From positions 1 through 13,928 of the forward strand of contig CAAEAB010000132.1 in assembly GCA_900753685.1 (NCBI GenBank): a stretch of DNA of 13,928 nucleotides, given 5' to 3'. The notes beneath the pieces were generated by a model. The model had not been told where the DNA came from. It was given only the letters and a program-made list of their open reading frames with translations, and did no database searches. Position 1 is the stretch's first letter, and the number at the start of each line of letters is the position of its first letter. The DNA is from Lachnospiraceae bacterium. GTDB taxonomy: Bacteria > Bacillota > Clostridia > Lachnospirales > Lachnospiraceae. Both the position numbers and the translations under genes were made by a program. Shown here one piece after another: positions 6,886 to 13,107 of the stretch.

Positions 6886-7221
6886 ATGACCGTACAGGAT
6901 TTGATTAACTTGAATCTTTTTCAATTAAAAAATGCCGGTGATGATCTCGAAAGGGACATCACCGGGCCCTTTTGCTGCGATTTATTAAGCGTCGCCATGG
7001 GTAAGGCACCCGCCGGCTGTGCCTGGGTCACTGTCATGGCCAACATCAATACTCTGGCAGTCGCCTCTTTAACCGACGCTGCCTGTGTCATTTTAGCCGA
7101 GGATGCCTCTTTAGACGACGCTGTCCTCGCCAAGGCAAAAATGCAGGGAATCACCCTGTTTGCTACCGGGCTCCCGATTTTTGACGCAGCTCTGAGTATT
7201 TATGAGAAATTGAATCCATGA
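6886..7221 (+). CDS. DRTGG-domain protein (second of two)
   Basis: A 111-residue stand-alone DRTGG-type protein, paralogous to the one at 4666-5022. Shared landmarks are the MTVQ start, a central DLLSVAMGKA segment (31-40), the hydrophobic ACVILAED strand (65-72), DDAVLAKA (76-83) and the terminal GITLFATGLPIF (88-99). It begins 2 nt after the stop of the HydS-like gene, with a GAAGGATGG ribosome site inside that gene, and its stop overlaps the PHP gene start (ATGA). Two paralogues flanking the H-cluster gene may form a heterodimer or serve different partners. No enzymatic motif is visible; the biochemical role is unknown. Confidence 0.85.
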   Translation: MTVQDLINLNLFQLKNAGDDLERDITGPFCCDLLSVAMGKAPAGCAWVTVMANINTLAVASLTDAACVILAEDASLDDAVLAKAKMQGITLFATGLPIFDAALSIYEKLNP

Positions 7222-7937
7222 TGCGCCTTACTTATGACCTGCACATCCACTCCTGCCTCTCTCCCTGCGGAGATAATGACATGACGCCCGCCAATCTTGC
7301 CGGTATGGCGGCGGTCAAAGGACTGGATATCATTGCTGTCACCGATCACAATTCCTGCAAAAACTGTGAGCCGTCCATGAAAATGGCTGAAAACTACGGT
7401 GTAATCGCTTTACCCGGCATGGAATTGTGTACGGAGGAAGAAGTCCATGTCGTCTGTCTTTTTCCTGATTTATACGCAGCCATGGATTTTGACAATTATG
7501 TCTACGATAAAATGATGAAGATCCCCAACAAAGAAAAAATATTCGGCGAACAGCTTCTGTACAATGACATGGATGAAATTATCGGAAAGGAACCGAATCT
7601 TTTACTCTGCAATACGTCTATCCGTTTTGACCAGGTATTCGGCCTTACAGAGGAACGGGGCGGCATTATGATTCCCGCCCATATTGACAAGGCTGCCAAC
7701 AGCCTTATTGCCAATCTGGGCTTTATTCCACCGGATAGCCAATTCACCTGCGCGGAAATAAAGAATCCGAACAGTCTGCCAGGGCTTTTAAAAACCCACG
7801 GCTATTTAAATCAATGCCGGATCATCAGTAATTCGGACGCCCATTATCTAGAGCATATCAATGAGCCGGACCTCACCATAGATGTTGCAGGCACTTCTGC
7901 GGCCGATATCATCAACGCATTAAAATTAAAAAAATAA
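7218..7937 (+). CDS. PHP-domain metal-dependent phosphoesterase
   Basis: A 239-residue protein of the PHP superfamily, hydrolases that use a di- or trinuclear metal centre to cleave phosphate esters. Metal-binding motifs are all present: DLHIHS (H9, H11), a downstream acidic CGDND (17-21), AVTDHNS (D43, H44), GMEL (E69), VHVV (H77), IPAHIDK (H155) and SNSDAH (D207, H209). The length suits a stand-alone PHP enzyme of the TrpH/YciV type, not a DNA polymerase or histidinol phosphatase. It starts at ATG-ATG overlapping the previous stop codon and ends at the operon terminator. In this setting it could turn over a nucleotide signal or a phosphorylated product, making it a candidate output of the sensor operon. 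The substrate is not predictable from sequence. Confidence 0.9.
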   Translation: MMRLTYDLHIHSCLSPCGDNDMTPANLAGMAAVKGLDIIAVTDHNSCKNCEPSMKMAENYGVIALPGMELCTEEEVHVVCLFPDLYAAMDFDNYVYDKMMKIPNKEKIFGEQLLYNDMDEIIGKEPNLLLCNTSIRFDQVFGLTEERGGIMIPAHIDKAANSLIANLGFIPPDSQFTCAEIKNPNSLPGLLKTHGYLNQCRIISNSDAHYLEHINEPDLTIDVAGTSAADIINALKLKK

Positions 7938-7961
7938 CCTGTTGACAAGTCAACAGGTTTT
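7936..7961 (+). terminator. Rho-independent terminator after the PHP gene, overlapping the next -35 box
   Basis: A perfect 11-bp inverted repeat (AACCTGTTGAC at 7936-7946 and GTCAACAGGTT at 7949-7959, with AA between) followed by a short T run (7958-7961). It begins in the stop codon of the PHP gene. The same bases contain the -35 box of the marR promoter, so this palindrome might also act as an operator. The T run is short, so termination may be incomplete. Confidence 0.6.
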
Positions 7962-7970
7962 CTATATAAT
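7942..7970 (+). promoter_or_regulatory. Consensus sigma-A promoter of the marR-ABC operon
   Basis: TTGACA (7942-7947), a 17-bp spacer, and TATAAT (7965-7970): a full consensus housekeeping promoter. Such strength suggests that repression, probably by the MarR protein, sets expression. Transcription would start near 7977, giving a leader of about 84 nt. Confidence 0.85.
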
Positions 7971-8006
7971 ATGTTAGACATCTAACTGTTTGGTGTCTAA
8001 CATATT
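7968..8006. promoter_or_regulatory. Probable MarR operator: nested palindromes at the transcription start
   Basis: A 14-bp palindrome GTTAGACATCTAAC (7973-7986, core TTAG-N4-CTAA) sits on the predicted start site. It is nested in a larger inverted repeat with perfect 13-bp arms (7968-7980 and 7994-8006). The TTAG-N4-CTAA shape and the position just downstream of the -10 box are typical of MarR-family autorepression sites. The second arm gives a half-matching extra site (7989-8000), so two dimers may bind. Confidence 0.7.
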
Positions 8007-8015
8007 TTTTGCGTA

Positions 8016-8036
8016 AAAAGGTCCTTAGAACCTTTT
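8016..8036 (+). repeat. Small leader hairpin upstream of the marR ribosome site
   Basis: AAAAGGT (8016-8022) and ACCTTTT (8030-8036) can pair as a 7-bp stem with a 7-nt loop in the leader RNA, 8 nt before the AAAGGAGG ribosome site. It may affect leader stability or translation. It is too weak to call a terminator. Confidence 0.3.
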
Positions 8037-8060
8037 CTTTGTTTAAAGGAGGAATTTTTT

Positions 8061-8498
8061 ATGCCCCATACAACAGATATCGGCTTTCAGCTTCATCATT
8101 TATCAAATTTACTGAAAAGACGAATGGAACACTCCGCCCTCTCTTTGCATATGGATGATAATGTCACCCGAAATAATGGCTGGATTCTGAATTACCTGGC
8201 GCATCATTCAGAACGGGATATTTATCAGAAGGATATCGAAAATGATTTTGGCATCCGCCGTTCCACAGTATCAAAGGTCATTCGTCTGATGGAGGAAAAG
8301 GGCCTGCTCTGCCGCGAAGCGGTCCCCAATGACGCACGTCTGAAAAAATTGACTCTGACACCGGAGGGTAAAAAAATCCAAGCCGCCATTGAAAGAGAAC
8401 AGCAAAAAACGGAACAGCTTCTTCGTCAGGCTGTCTCCGAAGAGGAACTCGAGATTTTCTTTCAGGTCATGGAAAAATTTAGAAAAAGTATTCAATAA
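8061..8498 (+). CDS. MarR-family transcriptional regulator
   Basis: A 145-residue winged helix-turn-helix regulator that as a dimer normally represses its own operon until a small, often toxic, ligand binds. The order fits the family: N-terminal dimerisation helix (7-30), recognition region (DIYQKDIENDFGIRRSTVSKVIRLME, about 53-78), wing (NDARLKKLTLTPEGK, about 89-103) and C-terminal dimerisation helices. There are no redox cysteines of the OhrR type; the only Cys is in GLLCREA. The ATG follows AAAGGAGG with an 8-nt T-rich spacer. It is the first gene of an operon with an ABC exporter pair, 24 nt upstream of the first, and palindromes at its promoter are likely autoregulatory sites. Its ligand is probably an exporter substrate, which is inferred. 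Confidence 0.92.
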   Translation: MPHTTDIGFQLHHLSNLLKRRMEHSALSLHMDDNVTRNNGWILNYLAHHSERDIYQKDIENDFGIRRSTVSKVIRLMEEKGLLCREAVPNDARLKKLTLTPEGKKIQAAIEREQQKTEQLLRQAVSEEELEIFFQVMEKFRKSIQ

Positions 8499-8522
8499 TT
8501 TATTACAGACAGGAGGTCTCTT

Positions 8523-10274
8523 ATGATTAAACACTTAATGAAAAGCATCCGGGAATATAAGAAACATTCTATCCTGGCGCCGCTCTTTGTCACCGGCGAA
8601 GTTATTTTTGAAGTCATCATCCCATTCCTGATGTCCAAGCTTATTGATTCTGGTATTGATGCCGGGGACATGAACTATATTGTCCGAACCGGTATCATAC
8701 TGATCCTATGCGCCCTTGTTTCCTTATCTCTCGGTTTTCTCTCCGGCCGCAGCGCAGCCATTGCCTCCGCCGGATTTGCAAAAAACCTTCGTAAGGATAT
8801 GTACTACAACGTGCAGAACTTTTCATTTTCCAATATTGATAAGTTCTCCACCGCCAGTATCGTCACCCGTCTGACAACGGATGTGACCAACGTGCAGAAC
8901 GCCTATCAGATGATCATACGGACAGCCGTCCGTTCTCCGATCATGATGATTGCCGCCATGGTCATGGCTTTCAATGTTGCCGGAAAACTGGCTTTTGTCT
9001 TTCTGGCCTGCATTCCTATCTTAGGTATCGGCCTTTATTTCATCATGACACGGACCCATCCGATTTTCGAGCGGGTATTTAAAACCTATGATAAATTAAA
9101 CAATGTGGTTCAGGAAAACCTGCATGGTATCCGGGTTGTTAAATCCTTTGTCCGTGAAACCTACGAAATGAAAAAATTCAAGGATATTTCTCAGGATATT
9201 TATAATGATTTCAGTCATGCGGAGAAGAATCTTGCTTTTAATATGCCGCTGATGCAGTTCTGCGTTTATGGCAGTATGCTGTTTATTTCCTGGTTTGGCG
9301 CCCGGATGATCGTGGCTTCCGGCAATAATTCTGCGATAGGTTTAAGCACCGGAGGCCTTATGAGCCTTTTTGTATACCTGATGCAAATTCTCATGAGCCT
9401 AATGATGCTCTCCATGGTATTTGTTATGATCACCATGTCCAAGGCTTCCACCGAGCGTATTGTGGAAATCATGGGTGAAACATCGGATATTACTTCACCG
9501 GAACAGCCGATCATGACCATTGCCGACGGTTCCATTGATTTTGAAAATGTCAGCTTCAGCTACTCCAAAGACCCGAATAAGGTCTGTTTGAAAAATATTG
9601 ACCTGCACATCGCTTCCGGCGAGACAATCGGTGTGATTGGCGGTACCGGCTCGGGTAAATCCAGCCTTGTCCAGCTTATCCCCCGTCTTTATGACGCCAC
9701 CGTCGGAACGATCCGGGTAGGCAATGTCAATGTCCGGGATTATGATTTAGAGGCGCTCCGCGATAACGTTTCCATGGTTCTCCAGAAAAACGTTCTTTTC
9801 TCAGGAACGATTAAGGAAAATCTCCGTTGGGGCAATGCCCAGGCTACAGATGAGGAACTCATCCACGCCTGCAAACTTGCCCAGGCCGACGACTTTATCC
9901 GTACCTTTCCAGAAGGCTATGACACATATATTGAACAGGGCGGCAGCAACGTTTCCGGCGGTCAAAAGCAGCGTCTCTGTATTGCCCGGGCTCTGCTCAA
10001 GAAACCAAAAATACTTATTATGGATGACTCTACCAGCGCCGTGGACACAAAGACCGACGCTCTGATTCAGCAGGCATTCCTGACAGAAATTCCGGAAACA
10101 ACAAAGATTATCATTGCTCAGCGTATCTCTTCTGTGGAACACGCGGATAAAATCATTGTCATGGATAACGGTGAAATCAATGCCATAGGAAACCACGAAG
10201 AGCTTCTATCATCCAACCCGATTTATCAGGAAGTTTACGCATCCCAGGTGAAAGGAGGAAATGACCATGAATAA
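8523..10274 (+). CDS. Heterodimeric ABC exporter, degenerate-site subunit (BmrC/LmrC/TM287-like)
   Basis: A 583-residue half-transporter: six-helix exporter membrane domain (about 15-310) fused to a nucleotide-binding domain. NBD motifs are Walker A GGTGSGKS (373-380), Q-loop VLQKN, signature VSGGQKQR (477-484), Walker B ILIMDDS (497-503) and, at the switch His position, AQR (Q533). The catalytic Glu after Walker B is Asp502 and the switch His is Gln, so its own ATP site is degenerate, while its signature is canonical and should complete the partner's active site. The gene has an AGGAGGT site and follows marR by 24 nt. Operon content suggests drug or toxic-metabolite export across the cytoplasmic membrane; the substrate is unknown. 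Subunit class is firm. Confidence 0.94.
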   Translation: MIKHLMKSIREYKKHSILAPLFVTGEVIFEVIIPFLMSKLIDSGIDAGDMNYIVRTGIILILCALVSLSLGFLSGRSAAIASAGFAKNLRKDMYYNVQNFSFSNIDKFSTASIVTRLTTDVTNVQNAYQMIIRTAVRSPIMMIAAMVMAFNVAGKLAFVFLACIPILGIGLYFIMTRTHPIFERVFKTYDKLNNVVQENLHGIRVVKSFVRETYEMKKFKDISQDIYNDFSHAEKNLAFNMPLMQFCVYGSMLFISWFGARMIVASGNNSAIGLSTGGLMSLFVYLMQILMSLMMLSMVFVMITMSKASTERIVEIMGETSDITSPEQPIMTIADGSIDFENVSFSYSKDPNKVCLKNIDLHIASGETIGVIGGTGSGKSSLVQLIPRLYDATVGTIRVGNVNVRDYDLEALRDNVSMVLQKNVLFSGTIKENLRWGNAQATDEELIHACKLAQADDFIRTFPEGYDTYIEQGGSNVSGGQKQRLCIARALLKKPKILIMDDSTSAVDTKTDALIQQAFLTEIPETTKIIIAQRISSVEHADKIIVMDNGEINAIGNHEELLSSNPIYQEVYASQVKGGNDHE

Positions 10275-12132
10275 ACGACCGAAAGTATCTTCAAACACAG
10301 TAAAGCGTCTGCTCTCCTATATTTTTCATTACAAGCTGCGTTTTTTCTTTGTACTTATTTGTATATTAATCAGCGCCCTGACCAACGTTGCATCCTCTTT
10401 ATATATAGAAACGCTGATTGACGACTATATTTCGCCGCTTTTGCTGGATGCAAATCCGGTATTTGACGCCCTTTTAAGGTCCATCCTTACAATGGCCTGC
10501 GTTTACGCTGTGGGAATCATCTGTTCTCTGCTTTATAATCGTTTGATGGTTACAATCGCCCAGGGGGTTTTAAAGGACATCCGTGACACGATGTTTTCCC
10601 ATATGCAGACACTGCCGATCCGGTATTTTGATACCCACACCCATGGCGACATCATGAGCCATTACACCAACGATACGGATACTCTGCGCCAGATGATTTC
10701 CCAGAGTATTCCTCAGATGTTTTCATCACTGATCACAGTCATCGCCGTTTTCTGCGCCATGCTCTCTGTCAATGTCTGGCTGACCCTGGTCATTGTGGTC
10801 TGCATCACCTTTATTTTAAATATCACTAAATTTGTAGCCGGAAGGAGTAGTACCTACTTTATCCGCCAGCAGGCTTCCATCGGTGATGTCAACGGTTATA
10901 TCGAGGAAATGATGAACGGCCAAAAGGTCATTAAGGTTTTCTGCCATGAAGAAGCTGCAAAAGACGTCTTCAATGAAAAAAATGACAATCTCTGCGGGGA
11001 TGCGACGGCAGCCAATATGTTTGCTAATGTCCTCATGCCGATTATGAATAACCTCGGACACCTTCAATATGTTCTCGTTGCCATTATCGGCGGCGCCCTG
11101 GCCTTAAACGGCGTCAGCGGCCTGACCCTTGGCGCCATTGCCTCTTTCCTTCAGCTGACCAAATCCTTTAATGGTCCTATCAGCCAAATTTCTCAACAGT
11201 TAAACGCTGTCATTATGGCTCTGGCCGGCGCGGAACGTATTTTCAAGCTCATGGATGAGGTTTCCGAAGAGGACGACGGCGAAGTCACACTTGTCAACGT
11301 CCGCTATAAAAACGGTGAATTGGAGGAAGTTGAGCATCGAACCGAGCTTTGGGCATGGAAGGTTCCAAATGACGACGGCAGCTTCCGTTATGAAGAATTG
11401 AAAGGTGAGGTCCGTTTTTATGATGTGGACTTCGGATATACGGAGGAAAAAATTGTTCTCCACAATATCACCCTTTACGCCGAACCCGGACAAAAGGTGG
11501 CTTTTGTCGGAGCTACCGGCGCCGGCAAAACAACGATCACAAACCTGATTAACCGATTCTATGATATTGCCGACGGTAAGATTCGTTACGACGGCATCAA
11601 TATCAATAAGATAAAAAAAGCGGATCTTCGCCGTTCTCTCGGTATCGTTTTGCAGGATGTCAATCTCTTTACAGGAACGGTCATGGAAAACATTCGTTAC
11701 GGCAATCTCGAAGCCACCGATGAAGAATGTATCGCAGCCGCTAAACTGGCCAATGCGGACAGCTTTATCCGCCGACTTCCTCAGGGATACGACACAATCC
11801 TCTCCGGCGACGGCTCCGGTCTGTCTCAAGGCCAGCGTCAGTTGATTTCCATTGCCCGGGCGGCCGTGGCTGACCCGCCGGTCATGATTCTCGATGAGGC
11901 AACCTCCTCCATCGATACCCGGACCGAAGCCATCGTCCAAAAGGGTATGGACCGGCTCATGCTTGGCCGTACCGTATTCGTCATTGCCCATCGTCTCTCC
12001 ACCGTCCAGAATTCGGATGTTATTATGGTTCTGGAGCAGGGCAACATTATTGAGCGCGGACCGCATGACGATCTGATCGCCCAAAAGGGTAAATACTATC
12101 AGCTCTATACAGGAGCCTTCGAACTCGAATAA
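10267..12132 (+). CDS. Heterodimeric ABC exporter, catalytic-site subunit (BmrD/LmrD/TM288-like)
   Basis: Partner half-transporter, 621 residues: six-helix membrane domain, then an NBD with Walker A GATGAGKT (415-422), signature LSQGQRQ (519-525), Walker B VMILDEATSS with the catalytic Glu (E544) and the switch His in IAHR (H575). The signature is non-canonical (Q replaces the first G), which pairs with the degenerate Walker site of the first subunit; the two together give one competent and one impaired ATP site. A hydrophilic insertion of about 45 residues (roughly 325-380) precedes the NBD, as in the larger subunit of this family. Start choice: ATG at 10261 is only 2 nt from AAAGGAGG, while ATG at 10267 has 8-nt spacing and is preferred. 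The gene overlaps the first subunit by 8 nt, so synthesis is coupled. Confidence 0.94.
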   Translation: MNKRPKVSSNTVKRLLSYIFHYKLRFFFVLICILISALTNVASSLYIETLIDDYISPLLLDANPVFDALLRSILTMACVYAVGIICSLLYNRLMVTIAQGVLKDIRDTMFSHMQTLPIRYFDTHTHGDIMSHYTNDTDTLRQMISQSIPQMFSSLITVIAVFCAMLSVNVWLTLVIVVCITFILNITKFVAGRSSTYFIRQQASIGDVNGYIEEMMNGQKVIKVFCHEEAAKDVFNEKNDNLCGDATAANMFANVLMPIMNNLGHLQYVLVAIIGGALALNGVSGLTLGAIASFLQLTKSFNGPISQISQQLNAVIMALAGAERIFKLMDEVSEEDDGEVTLVNVRYKNGELEEVEHRTELWAWKVPNDDGSFRYEELKGEVRFYDVDFGYTEEKIVLHNITLYAEPGQKVAFVGATGAGKTTITNLINRFYDIADGKIRYDGININKIKKADLRRSLGIVLQDVNLFTGTVMENIRYGNLEATDEECIAAAKLANADSFIRRLPQGYDTILSGDGSGLSQGQRQLISIARAAVADPPVMILDEATSSIDTRTEAIVQKGMDRLMLGRTVFVIAHRLSTVQNSDVIMVLEQGNIIERGPHDDLIAQKGKYYQLYTGAFELE

Positions 12133-12134
12133 TA

Positions 12135-12180
12135 AAAAACACCTCTGGTGAAGTTTAAAATGCTTCCCAGAGGTGTTTTT
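12135..12180. terminator. Bidirectional Rho-independent terminator between convergent operons
   Basis: Perfect 14-bp inverted repeat: AAAAACACCTCTGG (12135-12148) and CCAGAGGTGTTTTT (12167-12180). The loop is partly closed by GAAG/CTTC (12150-12153 and 12163-12166). The A run on one side and T run on the other let it end both the ABC operon (plus) and the AEC-carrier operon (minus). It overlaps the stop codon of the minus-strand gene by 2 nt. Confidence 0.9.
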
Positions 12181-13102
12181 ATATCTGATACAGGGTAATC
12201 ATCAGGGGCATGGTCACGATACAGAATAAGGTCGTCACAACGTTAATGGCGCTGGCATAGTCTGCATCCTTGCCATAGACCTGAGCCATCTGTGTAACCG
12301 TGGACGCCGCCGGAGTTGTCATAGCTAATAAAGTTATCATAAGAAGCGTCGCACCTTCCGCAACCACTCCGGTAATACCGCTGAATTTTAAAAACGCAAC
12401 GCCGATGACAGGATAAATCAGGAGACGCATCAAGGTGATAAACCACAGCCGTCGATAGGATAAAAGTTTCTTAAAGTCCATGCTTCCAATGATCATTCCC
12501 GTGACGATCATGGCCGACGGACCGATCATAACTCCGACCGAATCGATGGCGTCCAGCGCCGGGGCCGGAAGTGTCACTCCTGACACAAAACAGATCCCCC
12601 CGGCCAGAACAGCCAAAATATTAATATTCATAAAAATTTTTCGTAAATCAATACGCTTATCTTCGCAAAGCATCATCCGCCCATGGCTCCACAGCAAGAT
12701 GGTCTGGACAGACAAGTATCCGGCAGAATAAATGACCCATTCTTTGCCGAAAATCGCGGTAACAATAGGAATAATCAAATTTCCCGAATTTGAATAAATA
12801 ATCGATGTTTTTTCGACCACATCCAATCCCAGCGGCCTTTCCAGAAGCTTCGTCAGAAGAATCATGATCATATGTAAAATGAGCGCCGTCACCGCCGCCA
12901 ATATAAGACTTTTTAAAATCTGCGGCGTGTAGGTCATCTGAAAAGCTGAAAATATGGCACAGGGCGTGATCAGATACAGGGATATGATCGATATACTCCG
13001 GCTGTCCTCTGCACGAATCACCTTTGCCCGGACTAGGACAGCGCCCATGACCATTATTATAAACAGCGATAATATCTTTTTTGCCAGTATAAACCCAACC
13101 AA
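12179..13102 (-). CDS. AEC-family (auxin efflux carrier-like) membrane transporter
   Basis: A 307-residue integral membrane carrier with about ten hydrophobic segments. Family landmarks are the N-terminal repeat ending in LYLITPCAIFSAF (42-54), a broken-helix YSNSGNLIIPIV motif (107-118), and in the second half GVMIGPSAMIVTGMIIGSMD (189-208) and LLAMTTPAASTV (265-276). Bacterial AEC carriers such as malate permeases move organic acids or amino-acid-like anions. Start choice: the frame opens at TTG (13100-13102), about 10 nt after GGAGG at 13113-13117, which lies in the end of the CoA-transferase gene; there is no ATG before residue 17. It starts 5 nt after the CoA-transferase stop, so it is co-transcribed and translationally coupled, suggesting transport of a carboxylate from that pathway. 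Substrate is unknown. Confidence 0.9.
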   Translation of the reverse strand: MVGFILAKKILSLFIIMVMGAVLVRAKVIRAEDSRSISIISLYLITPCAIFSAFQMTYTPQILKSLILAAVTALILHMIMILLTKLLERPLGLDVVEKTSIIYSNSGNLIIPIVTAIFGKEWVIYSAGYLSVQTILLWSHGRMMLCEDKRIDLRKIFMNINILAVLAGGICFVSGVTLPAPALDAIDSVGVMIGPSAMIVTGMIIGSMDFKKLLSYRRLWFITLMRLLIYPVIGVAFLKFSGITGVVAEGATLLMITLLAMTTPAASTVTQMAQVYGKDADYASAINVVTTLFCIVTMPLMITLYQI

Positions 13103-13107
13103 GCCTG

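Noticed and set aside
7968..8010. The 13-bp hairpin followed by T residues as an attenuator or terminator.
   Set aside because: It begins in the -10 box, so most of the left arm lies upstream of the predicted start and would not be in the RNA. It is also AT-rich. An operator is the better reading.
11200..12084. A 294-codon minus-strand open frame.
   Set aside because: It is antisense to the ATP-binding domain of the second ABC subunit, whose motifs are intact; no independent support exists.
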